A stretch of DNA of 64,000 bases from Sclerodactyla briareus. Taxonomy: Eukaryota > Echinodermata > Holothuroidea > Dendrochirotida > Sclerodactylidae. Positions 24,671-35,928 of this stretch are shown here, piece by piece. Each line of letters begins with the position of its first letter. Position 1 is the stretch's first letter. Location: contig JAODTK010002999.1 in NCBI GenBank assembly GCA_026419785.1, forward strand, positions 186,001-250,000. The letters run 5' to 3'. The notes under the pieces were generated by a model, which saw only the letters and a program-made list of their open reading frames with translations, searched no databases and had not been told where the DNA came from. Both the position numbers and the translations under genes were made by a program.

Positions 24671-25640
24671 ATGGATAAAAGAACTGAAAATAAATTAAAA
24701 ACTGTATACTACTCTTCTAGAGGTTATTGGAAAGGCGAAGGTGCAGTAACAAAATTAGCAAAGCAAAAAGTCCCAAAGAAAACAGCCAGAGCATGGATAT
24801 CAAAGCAGGCAATGTGGCAAATTTACAAAGCACCGTCAGAAGTAATTCCCAGACAAACAGTGTAACACAGTTTTTTTTTCAATGCAGTTACCAAATGAAT
24901 TGCACCAAGCAGATCTTTTATTCTACCAACATGAAAAATTGGTAAGAAAATTATAAGTATGTTTAACGTAGTCGACCGTCGTAGCCAGTAATAACAAGAA
25001 GCAGAAGCACTAACGGACAAAACTGCAACCCAAGTAGCGGGTGCACTCGAAAGAATCTATAGAAGAAGCCCATTGACTTATCCTAAGACAATCAAAGTAG
25101 ATCCTGGGAAAGATTTCATGGGAGGGGTCAATACACTCATGCGTGAGAAAGGTGTTACAATACAATAGTAGAAGTCGGAATCACAGCGCGCAAGGCATTG
25201 TAGACCGATTTACAGAACGCTAGCAGAGAGATTATTTTCACACAATATGCTCGGAGATGAACCAGAAGGTAAAGAACAGAACCTGAGTACCCAAAATACC
25301 AGAAATGTCTCATCATTAATCATGAAAAACTAGATTAATAAGCGCTGAACCCTGAGTGGATGCAATAAATAAAAAATCTGTCGAACAAAATGCAGCTACA
25401 CCCATTAATGCAAAAGAGAGAAAATCTGATGGCGCGAAAGTTATGACTTGGATGCCCCAGGTGAAGCTGAACACGATTCCAGAAAGAGAGCAACACCCCA
25501 TCTGGTCGATAAACATATGGAATTGAACCACTATGCTCTTCACCAAAGGACAGCCAACTGTGTATTACTTAGCAAATGGTCCAATAGAGCTTCGTCAGAG
25601 CAGAACTACAGATTATAACCCGACGGTACAGAATACCACC
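24671..25640 (+). pseudogene. Polinton retrovirus-like integrase (rve), broken
   Basis: Inserts the linear element into the host genome by DDE transesterification. The first 64 codons (24,671-24,862) are intact and carry the family's N-terminal helical region: YYSSRGYWKGEGAVTKLAK, then ARAWISKQAMWQIYKAPSE. The rve core follows in shifting frames. HQAD gives the first catalytic Asp at 24,912-24,914, and KVDPGKDFMGG the second at 25,100-25,102. GIVDRF near 25,199-25,216 aligns with the third position, where an Asp stands instead of the usual Glu; an error is possible. AERLFSHNMLGDEPEG follows. The C-terminal part (DAPGEAEHDSRKRAT, VYYLANGPIE-like and VRAELQI-like blocks) spans about 25,440-25,640 and recurs twice downstream. 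At least six frame breaks. Confidence 0.8.
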
Positions 25641-27190
25641 GTAATGAATTGTGCTTGTTAACAAATGGTTTAAAGGAATGAAAGTATAGTCTAAGCCATT
25701 TCCTCTGTAAAGGATTCAAAACCGATGGAACACCATATACGAGGCGACTATGTAAGATTATTGCCACCTGCATAAACCTAAAGATTACAATGGTGTTTAA
25801 AATAAAATCATGATCATGGATTTAGTGGACATAGTGATAAACATGTCCTGAACAACACCAGCAAAAGCATGAAGGGTATACTCATGGTATTTGAGTACCC
25901 CAATGAAAGTGGCGTAATTTCTGCTAGAGACCAGTGAATTTACATTCCCAAATTAATAAACAACCATTACTATCGGAAGGCATTCCGATCATTGTATGCC
26001 AAGGCATGCAAGATATCCCCATGGGAATAAAATGTAAAACATTTTTGCAGGCATAGGCATTGGTTAAAGAAACTGAACTTTGTTGCAAGTTAGGAACTTG
26101 TATGCCCCAGGTGAAGCTGAACACGATTCCAGAAAGAAGAGAGCAACAGACCCCATCTGGTCGAATAACACATATGGATCGCCCACACATGCTCTCACAA
26201 AAGGACAGCCAACCGTGTATTACTTAGGCAAATGGCCCAAATAGAGCATTCGTCAGAGCAAACTGCAGATTATAACCCTACGGTCCGAAATCATCACCAC
26301 CGTAATGAATTGTGCTGTGTAATGACGAAAATGGTTTTTAAAAGGAATGAAAGTATAGAATATGCTTTCATTCGTAAAGGATTCAAAACGCGATGGAACC
26401 CAGTACGAGGGGGCGACTATTGAAAAATTATTGCCACCTGGCATAAACCTAAAGATCTACACTGGTGTTTTAATTTAAAATACATGAATCATGGGATTTA
26501 GTGGGACATAGTTGATAAACACGTCCTTAACACACCCAGCACAAAAGCATAATGGTTACTCATGGTAATTTATTTGAGTACCCCTATGAAAGGTGGCCTA
26601 ATTAATCTAGAGACACAGTGAAGTTACATTCCACAATAAATAAAGTCAACCCCAGTACTAAATCGAAGCATCCGACTCAGTTTTTATGCGCAGGCTGCAC
26701 AGAATCACAATTGGGATAAATTGTAAAATTTTGCAGGCATTGGCATTGTTATACGCACTGAACCTTTGTTTGAAAGTTAGGTACTTGTCTGCCCCAGGTG
26801 AAGCTGAACAACGATTCCAGAAAGAGAGCAACCGACCCCATCTGGTCGATTAAAACAATATGGAATCGGACCACTAGTGCTCTCACAAAAGGACAGCCAA
26901 CCTTGTTTACTTGCAAAGGGGTCCAAATAGGCATGTCGGTCCGAGCAGAACTACCGATTATACCACGTACATAATCACCACCGTAATGACAATGTGGCTC
27001 GTGTATACGAAACTTGTTCAAGGAATGAAATTATAGACAATGCATTTCAATCGCGGTAAAGAATTCAAAACCGATGAACACCATTTACGAGGACGAGGCG
27101 ACTATGTGAAAATTATTGCCACCGTGCATAAACCAAAGCATTACATGATGTTAAAGATACATTTCATGGGAATTAGTGGGACATAGTGAG
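25440..27190 (+). repeat. tandem array of chimeric integrase-tail / capsid-middle units
   Basis: CCCCAGGTGAAGCTGAACA (integrase C-terminal coding) occurs at about 25,457, 26,105 and 26,793, giving periods of 648 and 688 bp. Between consecutive integrase tails lies a block that matches the capsid gene. CATGAAGGGTATACTCATGG at about 25,866 and a diverged version at about 26,546 correspond to 21,823 in the real capsid gene, and similarity continues through TTACTATCG and GGCATGCAAGATAT. The order is INT tail, MCP middle, INT tail, MCP middle, INT tail. Each unit is diverged mainly by indels. It may be a real intra-element rearrangement or an assembly product of noisy reads. Confidence 0.8.
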
Positions 27191-27495
27191 TAAAAATGTC
27201 CTCGAACTTGCAGTGATATCACTGCACAGAACACAATAGAGCCATTCATTGCGCTAAAAGAGCCCCTCGGCCTTGGTAAACAGTGTGGAGTTTATACCAA
27301 AGTGAACCTCAATAGGTAACAAAGGTGGACGTGATAATAAAAAACCATGCTTTTATTATACGAGAAAAAATCTAAAAAAAAATACAAAAATATTAAAAGA
27401 AATTTTGGAAAACTTTAGGGGTATATTTTCACAATGTAGGCCAAATTGAAACTTGGAAAAAATAAAATTCTCGAGGAAAAATAATAATTCTCGGA
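27191..27495 (+). other. Polinton, unassigned
   Basis: AT-rich segment after the chimeric array. It contains CAGTGATATCACTG, a 14-bp perfect palindrome near 27,211-27,224. No gene recognised. Confidence 0.4.
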
Positions 27496-27630
27496 ATGTA
27501 TATTATATATATATATATCTTATTATATATTATATAATATATAATTATTAATATATATATAGATATATATATATATATTATATAATTATTATTATCTATA
27601 TATCTATATATTATATATATATATAGAAGA
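27496..27630. repeat. (TA)n microsatellite
   Basis: Interrupted TA/TAT tract of about 130 bp within the Polinton, upstream of the polymerase gene. Confidence 0.9.
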
Positions 27631-27744
27631 TTTTCTATCACTGTAAAAAGTTATAAAAAAATGGTTTACACGGAATGAAAGCTTGAAAAAGTATATAATA
27701 AAGATTAACTTACTTATAAAAAGTTGTCAGCTTCTACAGCTTGA

Positions 27745-28015
27745 AAGTTGCAGGAAATTGAAGTCATGTGGTGAACACCAATAATATTGCTTAACCAGAG
27801 ACACCATCTGGGAAGAGAGGATACATTTAAAAAAGATTCCCTCAAAGCCATAGTTGGCCTCCCATACATTAAATCTAATTCGGAAGCAGTTTAATAACTG
27901 GAAATCTGCAGATATGAAATAATATGGTTGAACATAATAATATTTTGCTTTACCAGGAGACCCATCCGGGAAGAGAGGATTCATTAAAGAAGATTACCTC
28001 AAAAGCCAGTAGAAG
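27745..28015. repeat. tandem duplication, about 155-bp unit, two copies
   Basis: CACCATCTGGGAAGAGAGGATACATT near 27,800 recurs as CCCATCCGGGAAGAGAGGATTCATT near 27,960, and the flanks (AATAATATT-GCTTAACCAG, GATT-CCTCAAA-GCCA) match too. It lies just before the readable start of the polymerase and may include its promoter or N terminus. Confidence 0.7.
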
Positions 28016-31000
28016 GTGGTGAACACAAAACCTAATTTGATAAAAAAAAAAATCGGGACCATTGGGTGGGTGGCTGAGTACTGGGAAATGGATGTGCCAA
28101 ACAACCGTCCACTAAGAGTAGATCCAAAAATGTTTTTGAACAATGTAAAAGCCACAAGTAAAAACGAACTGATGGAAGAATATGATAAATTAGGAAATTT
28201 AAGTGTCAAAAAATTTTGAAAATAAAATTAAAAAGATAAAACCAGAAGGACTAGTTGATGTGGTTGAGGTGTATTTTCTGACTATCAAAAGGATTTTAAA
28301 CCCAGGTGAATTGGTGCTTAAATTACACACAGAAGAATCTGAAATACTAGTTATAGTCGAAAGAGTCCCAAATTTGACTCTGAACATTGAGTAAATATCA
28401 ACCATTTAATGGGGAGTCTTCAATTGTTTTGCCTCTAAAATTGAAACATAAAAAAGTATATTAAGTGAAAAATAAGATGATGACTGTTTAAGGTGGGCCT
28501 TGAGAAGTTATCTATTTCCATGTATGAAAAACCCAGATTACCCAGCAGTTATCCAATGTGATGTTTAAATTTTGATGATATTAAGTGCTCCAACTCCCAT
28601 TTCACAAATAGCAAAAGTAGAAAGACAAAACAATTTATCTATATGTCTGGTTGGGAAGGTGGTGCGGGTGTGCCATATCTATTTTCGAATCATCCAGAGT
28701 ACCAAAAGAGATTGATTTAGTGCTCATTGAGCAAGATAAAAAATATCATTACACATGGATAAAAACGTATCAGTCGTGATTGAAAGCTCAAAGCAACACA
28801 AGAACAAATGTGATCATTGTCGAAAAAAATGCTTACAACAATTTTTATAAGGAGGATCTTCTCGAGGGGCACAAGGAAGACCGTAATGGAATTGGAGACA
28901 GGCATCAAAAATTGGAATTAATGCCTGAGAAATCTCGCGAAATAAAAACGTAAAAGACTCTGAAGAAAAAATATGGGTGTGTGGAAACATTATTAAATTT
29001 AAAAATCAAGCTAGACGGATGAAGCGTTCCATATGTCAGTTATGCTGATTTTGAATGCAATCTAAACAGAGATTTGGGTGTGCTGATTAATCCCGATAAA
29101 ACAATAGACGCAGAATACTCACAAACATGAGTTTCTAGTGATTGTACATCATGTACAGATATATGGAAAAGTTGGTATAGCCAAAGGTATACAGCGGGCC
29201 GAATGCGGCTGAACCATTTTTAAAATCTCTCGGAAAAAATCGACTGCTGAAAAAGTTACTTAGAGTGTTTGAAAACCCGAAACCTATTGTTCTGACATCG
29301 GATGCTAAGTTGAGACATGAAAAGTGCAACCACATTGTCATATTCTGTTAAAAAGAATTTTACGGATGGGAAAGTTGTAAAAGGACATGTGTCACATCAC
29401 GGGAAAATATAGAGGCGCAGCTCACGATCACTGCTAATCTAAAAATTTAAAAAATACAACCGATATATAAAAATGGTCATTCCCGTCAGTTTTCACATCT
29501 AGGAGGTTATATGACTCTCATATCATGCAAGCTATTAGTACTTCAAGTTCCAAACATAGTGAAACAATTTGTCTTTCAACATTGGGCAATAAGATTATAG
29601 ACCCCTTCAATGCCTCAATCGTCATTAGATAATTGGGTTAAGAATTATCCGATCAAAGGCAGGTGAGAATACTAGGAAGATGGTCTCATGAAAATAAATG
29701 TGAATTGGTAACTAAAAAGGGTGTATATTCCATATGAGTAATGAAGAGTTGGGAACAGATTTGAGGAAAATGCCTTCCACCTAAAGAAGCATTTACAGTT
29801 GTGAATGATACAACCCATCATGATGATGATTATGAACATGCCTATCAAATGTTTGGAATACTTGAATGTAGAAACTTAGCGTGAATAATCACGATCTATA
29901 CCTGAAAACGATGGTTGTTATTGGCGGATGTTTTTGAGAATTTTAGAATAATCTTTAGAAACTACAGCTTGGCATCCTGCTCTTAATATACTTCCCGGTT
30001 TTAGTTGGGATGATCTACTTCAACATTCTGAAATACTGTAGAATTAGAGTTACTCACTGATATCGACCAACACTTGTTGTAGAGAAAAGTGTAGTATTAG
30101 AGGTTGTATTTCAATGGTAGTAAGAGGATATGCAAAAGCTAATAATAAATACATATTCGAATATGGTTAATCCCTGATGAACCTACCAGTTTTATTCAAT
30201 CTCTAGATGCGAATAATCTTTATGGTAGTCTATGAGCAATAACTTACCCCAGTCAACAACTTCAAATGGACTGCTGTGACTGAAAAACACATGGAATATA
30301 AAATCATAAACACGAACCAGATGTGATGTTGGGTGAAATTTTTATATGAGAAGTTGATTTGGATTATCCAAAAGAGTTGCATAAATCACTTAATGATTAT
30401 CCTTTGGCCTCCAGAAAATTGATCCAGAAAAAGGAGTGGTTCTCAGATTATCAATACAATTGTTGGGTTGAATCACTGCCTCCAAAATATTGAAAAATTA
30501 ACCCAATTCTAATGAACAAAGAAAAATATGTACTGCATTATAGAAAAAACTTGCAGTATACCTAAGCCGTGGGGCTCAAAGTTGCCAAAACTTCCATAGG
30601 ATATGGAATTCACCAATCCCTTGGATGTGAATCATTAAAAAACAAACTTACGCAAAGGAGCTCAGAGTGCCTTCGAGAAAGACAGTTCAAACTCATGAAC
30701 CATGCTGTGTTTGGAAAAACTATGGAAAATGTTAGAAAAAGTAGACTGTGTGGAGTTGGTTTAATCGCATGAAGAATCTAAAATGCGCAAGCTAATAGCA
30801 AAACAACTTATTTGCTAGTCATAAAATATTTACGATGTATCTAGGTGCTGTGCACATGCATGTGAAACAAGAACGTTTTTAATAAACAATAACTGTGTTT
30901 AGGGCTATTTTGCGATATTAGAAGTGGTTATTAATGTTATGATTTTTACTACACAACTCTAAACGAAATACAATGGCAATGTAATTTTATATACAGATAA

Positions 31001-31440
31001 AGATAGTCTCCTTCTAGAAATTAAAACTAAAAGATATATACTATGCTATGGCGAAGATTGTAATATGTTGACACTAGTAACTATCCCCAACACATTGCTG
31101 TTCAGCGCAATATTAATAAAAAGGGTGATAGGGGAAAATGAAAGATGAGGTGAAGGTACTCCAAGTTTGAGGATACGGTCTAAGACCCAAAAGTATTCGA
31201 TACTTAGTTTGAATGATGCTCATAATTCAAAGAAGGCAAAGGGTTTAAAGGATCGGTCAATAAAAAAAGATAACACATGAAAACTACACAGAAGCACTCA
31301 TTGATAAGAAAACTGTCGTACACGGTGATCAACTTTATTAGAAGTGTAGGTCATTTAATCTTTAGTCAACATTTGAACACCAAGAGGTACATACACGAGG
31401 ATGGTGTTCACACGAGTGGCTTATGGATTTAGACCTGAGA
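28016..31440 (+). pseudogene. Polinton protein-primed family B DNA polymerase, broken
   Basis: Replicates the element, probably by protein priming. The intact 67 codons at 28,016-28,216 and 63 at 28,203-28,391 form the N-terminal region, followed by DDDCLRWALRSYLFP (28,475-28,520). A pre-exonuclease cysteine/histidine segment spans about 28,700-28,920 (IDLVLIEQDKKYHYTWIK, KEDLLEGHKED). Exo I reads YADFECNL at 29,041-29,064. The exo II region lies around 29,475-29,540. Polymerase motif A reads SLDANNLYG at 30,200-30,226. Motif B lies in the intact 67 codons 30,569-30,769 (FKLMNHAVFGKTMENVRK). Motif C reads YTDKDSL at 30,990-31,010, where Lys replaces the usual Thr between the Asps. The C-terminal KKAKGLK and TKRYIHEDGVHT-like blocks reach into the right terminal repeat. 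At about 1,140 codons the length fits. Ten or more frame breaks. Confidence 0.85.
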
Positions 31441-31551
31441 CTCCATAAAGGATTTTTCAGAGATACCTTGGGTGAAACTAAGTAATATTTAGAGAGACCT
31501 TGGACGAGTTTTGGTGAAATAGATAGGATCCTGATTTTACATACTACTACT
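31369..31551 (-). repeat. right terminal inverted repeat of the Polinton
   Basis: Reverse complement of the left repeat. The tip reads CATACTACTACT, with one more ACT than the left, so the exact end is 31,548 or 31,551. The inner third overlaps the last readable codons of the polymerase. The sequence after the tip begins ACTTTTA if the end is 31,548, close to the left flank AACTTT. Confidence 0.9.
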
Positions 31552-34017
31552 TTTAAGGCTTCAGGTGACATGATTGCGAAAACGAACAAATCAGACACTG
31601 CGATTAAATAGTGTACCCTTCTTCCCAGTATAGCCCATGGGCTTCTTTTGTGCTCCATTTCAAGAAATTAGCATTTAAACATAGCGGGACAAGAGGGAGG
31701 TTCCCGCGCGCCGGCGCGGACACGACCCGATCACGTCAATTGTGCGTCTGACGTACATGGACTCCGTTACGTTACGTTCAAACCTTGTTCTGACGTATTG
31801 AAACGTGACGGACGAACGCACCACCCATTGCGGACTGTAATGTGACACATGCAAGGTGCTCCAGATGAAGTGACGGAACGCATCAGTGAGGAGGCCTCAA
31901 CTTCCATGATTGCGGGATAGCACAGAATAGATTACTGCTAAAATCGAGACGAAGTTTGTTTGTCCGAGCCGAGTCTCGAAACCCACGCCTCAGTAGTGAA
32001 AGTCGCCGGTGTTGACCTCTAGATGACCCGCTCACTTCAATACGCCAATTGAAAAAAGCGAGATATGGTTTCTAGAGACTTAGAAAAAAGGCTTGTAAAA
32101 AAAGCTTCTTAGAGACAAAATATGGCGGAAATCAGGCGAATCATCGGAAAAAAAAAACTAACAATGTTCAACAATGTCCAAGAGTCATATACGTCGACAG
32201 AAAAGCTTCCAAGGTCAGGGGTCGATCCAGCTCAGTTCTGTTTGAAATGCGGGGACAAGATAAATAAACTGCCTACAACAGGGTCTCTCATTTATAGAAG
32301 TAGAGTACAGACGACAGGTCAACGTACCACTTTTTATAGGGTACAATGAGGTGTCATCATCGAACTTCCAATAATCCTGATAACTTTCGAGAGCCCCCAT
32401 TCAATTTAAATCACTGGCCACACGATCGCGAGGACAGGAGGAAGGGCCGGAGGGGAAAGATAGACATGCGCCGGTCCATGAAAATCTTAGTCTTTGGAGT
32501 ATGAGTTAAACGAACTGAAACTGAAACCAAGTTATCTATCCGGAGAGTGCATATGACCGTGCACGATCTAGTTTGACGTCGTACCAGTTTGACGTGTCTG
32601 CAAATCAGCCTTAATCGTGACGGTTAGGGGGGTATTTTCCTGGCTGATCAATTCGGTGAGGACGGAGGCATTTCATAACAACTTGGAATGGGATAGGCTC
32701 CTATGTGTTATTACGGAGTAGTCATAATCCTAAAAAGCCCGTCAAATTGCGGGGTCATGAGCACTGTTCAAAAGGATTTCTGTGATGGATACACAACTCC
32801 TAATTCATGATCCTAATCCCTAATATACAGAATGGTGACAAGAGCTACAAGCAAAGCCCAATGGCAAATCAGAAAGTGAATAAGCCGTACGCATCGGCTG
32901 TCAAATTTGACCGGGAGGGACTGAATCACATGGACACCGTCCAGGAAAAAAGGTTTCACAAAGTATGACCAGTTTTCGATTTCATAATGACCAGTTTCTG
33001 TGTGAAAAAGTAAACAGAATCAAGTACAGAAATCTGTTTTTCTCTAAAAGATTCCGGGGTTATTCTTTAGAGCGTATAGACTGCAGGATTTCTTCTTCTG
33101 GACATGACAAATACTTACTCAAACATTATTAACTCACCGCCAGAATCCTTACAGTTGTATGGGGGAACTTTGAGTGTATTTTCGCCAATGGAGCAGCCTT
33201 ATTTGTGCTTATTTCCTACCGATTCATGAGTACGGAAGGGTTAAACATGAAAAGAACACTAATGTCTGTTACCCTTCTGAACACATAATAAATCCGCACT
33301 AAGGTCGTGAGCTGCCCATAGCAAAGTATTCGCTGTCAGCGATACAATTGCCGCGCTGACTGAGATCTGGTTCACCAGTCGTCCATGTAATTAGTAGATG
33401 GCGTTTGACCCCAGTAAACTATTTTAAGGAGTGAGTGCTGTTATTTTTCGTTTTCCTGTTAAAATGACTAACAAAAGCTTCCGTTCATATCCGATACAGT
33501 CTTTCAATTTGAATTTGCGTTTTAATCGAGACCAAAGAAAAAATATATATAAGCCTGTCCATCCTCAATTTGCGCACCCTAGCCTCTGACTGCAATAATT
33601 TCCTTTGGTTATGACTACGTCCCACATATTATGTTAATAATACAAACCATTGGATTCACCTCCTCACGCTCTTCAAAATGATAACTAAAGGGCCATATCC
33701 GGTGTGACAAATCAGAAAACTCGTTGAAGAAGAATAACAAAATCGTTAAATTTATTCGAACCCCGCCTCAATTGCGCATTTGGAACTGCGTCGACTGCCA
33801 CTAAAAAACAGACTTTTTCTCCGGAGCATATAACAGGTTACAAGAAGATACTCAATTTTCTACTGAAAAATTGCGATTTGACTAATCAAGAACGATGGAA
33901 ACAGTCACGAAGACTGAAAACAATTTGCCGATTTCGGAGTTAGGCTACCAGCTTAGGCTACGGATTTAGTGTTGCTGGTATAGGGACAGGTGCGCCAATT
34001 GAGGGTAGTTGACGATT
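31552..34017. other. no recognisable gene
   Basis: A short GC- and CpG-rich patch with the palindrome-like GCGCGCCGGCGCG lies at about 31,706-31,718, and ACGTTACGTTACG-type words follow. Otherwise no domain, repeat or RNA gene was recognised. Confidence 0.45.
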
Positions 34018-34039
34018 ATTATATATATATATTATATAA

Positions 34040-34088
<49 letters not shown>

Positions 34089-34115
34089 TATATATAATAT
34101 ATAGTATATATATTA
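34018..34115. repeat. (TA)n microsatellite
   Basis: About 95 bp of TA repeats with few interruptions. Confidence 0.95.
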
Positions 34116-35928
34116 ATTCTAGTTCATGAAGATTGTTCGGCTATAACTGGTATCATCCGGCTGTAGGATTGTACTAACAAAAAAGCACAAAACAAAACAA
34201 AAAAGTTTCTTCGAAGCGCCGGTGTGGGCTATTCAGGGAAAAACCATCTGTAAGGTTGCTCTTTATCGAGCTTTTCCTTTCTCACGTTTACAGGAATTGG
34301 TCTGTCAAACCTAGTTTCGTCTCTTCATACTTCTTCCTGCGCACTCCACGAAAGTTCCATCACAGTGAGTAACTTATCGAGCTTGCTTTGATAATTTACC
34401 GTTTGGGAGAAGACTCGACGGGCCGGCACGTTCTGCGACTCCTCTAAACAAAGTACAAGCTCCTGTGCACTGATTAGGAGCGATGTCATTCATGTCCAAT
34501 CCAATAGAAGGAGACTCCGGTGATTATATTGGTCCTCTGCGACAGTTCTCAATTACAAATTACCCGCTCGTTCTTTCCAAGTATTTGGCTGGGGTAATAC
34601 ATGTACTTGGCTTGTCTACAGCCTGAACTTTTTATACTATACTGCGAGAGGATATATGCAAAACCGACTTAAAGGGCCTATTGTAAGGCATCAAGTTACC
34701 TTCTTGTTATGGGCAGGAATTTAGAACTTTATTCGGGAGTATTTTCTCTGACATTCGATCGGTCATGGGTCCGAACTAGGCCTGATGGAGCTAGGATGAC
34801 AAAGAGTGCGAAAGAGGTCATTCGTACCAGGGGTGGGGTGGAGGAAGAGCGGAAATGCTGCAACAGCCAGGGAATATTTCGAAGATGTCCGAGTGCGGGG
34901 TATAAAACAACGCTATTATTATTCGAACGAACCTGCAAAGGGCATTGATGGATATAGGATGAGGACAACAATGTCATGTCAAGAAACTGAAAGTATACTT
35001 TCAATCCGATCCGAGACAATGCAGCTTCCGTTCTAGCAACTGGCCGCATACTGTTCGGGAGGTCTAGTTAGAACAGCAGTACGGTGTACCACTCCAAAAG
35101 AGAATTTTCTGAATTTATTTCCATTGATGTCTAGACCATTCATACTGAGAAAAACGCGTTGGCGTTATAATAACCGACATCATCACTTTGCATTGTATTC
35201 GCCGCTAAAAGAATGACACATCTGCACATGCTGAAGAAAAAAATTACCTCAACCCCCTATGGGACCCTGGTTAGCCTCTGAGAAGAGTTGGTACCTGAAG
35301 CGCTAACATAGAAACTCTTACCTGTCGACTCATTGAGAGGGGTTTTCCCTAACACTGAATCTATCTGAATCTATCGCAACAATGAGTTTTGCACAACCTT
35401 ACAACTTGACTTTTTTTCTCTTTTATTGGCTTCTCAATAATCTCGTTTGGTACAATCACAGCCTACAATACACAATAGTTAGAAGACGTACAATGACACA
35501 GCGCTTATGTTACATTAACGAATACACACGCTTATTATTCGAATAAATAATGTAGAGTTTAAGGAATGCAGCTCTAAGATTTCGTATTTTATCTTCTTAC
35601 ATGGTGTCGATTCCTGCAGATGCGGAGGTTCAACATGCAGTGAAAACTCGAATTTTGATAGGAAATGATTCAAGTGGATTTTTCTCACGAAGTTTTTGTT
35701 TGAAGATATTAATCATTCATATGAGAAAATTATACGGGTGGTTTAATAAGATATTATACCCAACACATATTTCTGCATAGTGAAAACAAATTGCCTACCA
35801 AAAGTACATTGTTCCACATCTAATATAAAAAGTAACTCGGCCCATTTCCGATAGAATAGAAGAGGTGCTCAAACAGTTTCATCTTGGTAATGACAAAAGG
35901 TGCAATGTTTATTTAATTATAATATATG
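34116..35928. other. no recognisable gene
   Basis: Open frames of 64-106 codons near 34,700-35,050 overlap on both strands and show no known motif. Confidence 0.4.

Larger units (their letters stand above)
16288..31551. mobile_element. Polinton/Maverick (adintovirus-like) element, 15.3 kb
   Basis: Inverted termini at both ends begin AGTAGTATGTAAA. They enclose a set of genes that together define this class of self-synthesising virus-like transposon: family B DNA polymerase, retrovirus-like integrase, FtsK/HerA packaging ATPase and double-jelly-roll capsid protein. Length fits the usual 15-20 kb. Polintons duplicate 6 bp on insertion. Here AACTTT precedes the left end and ACTTTT follows the right end, an imperfect candidate duplication complicated by an ACT repeat at the right tip. 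The order on + is capsid, ATPase, small basic protein, conserved ORF, integrase, polymerase. Almost all genes carry multiple frameshifts and stops. An adenovirus-type protease and a minor capsid protein, expected in complete elements, were not identified. Confidence 0.9.

Noticed and set aside
27429-27641. Isoleucine/tyrosine-rich frame
   Set aside because: Translation of the (TA)n microsatellite.
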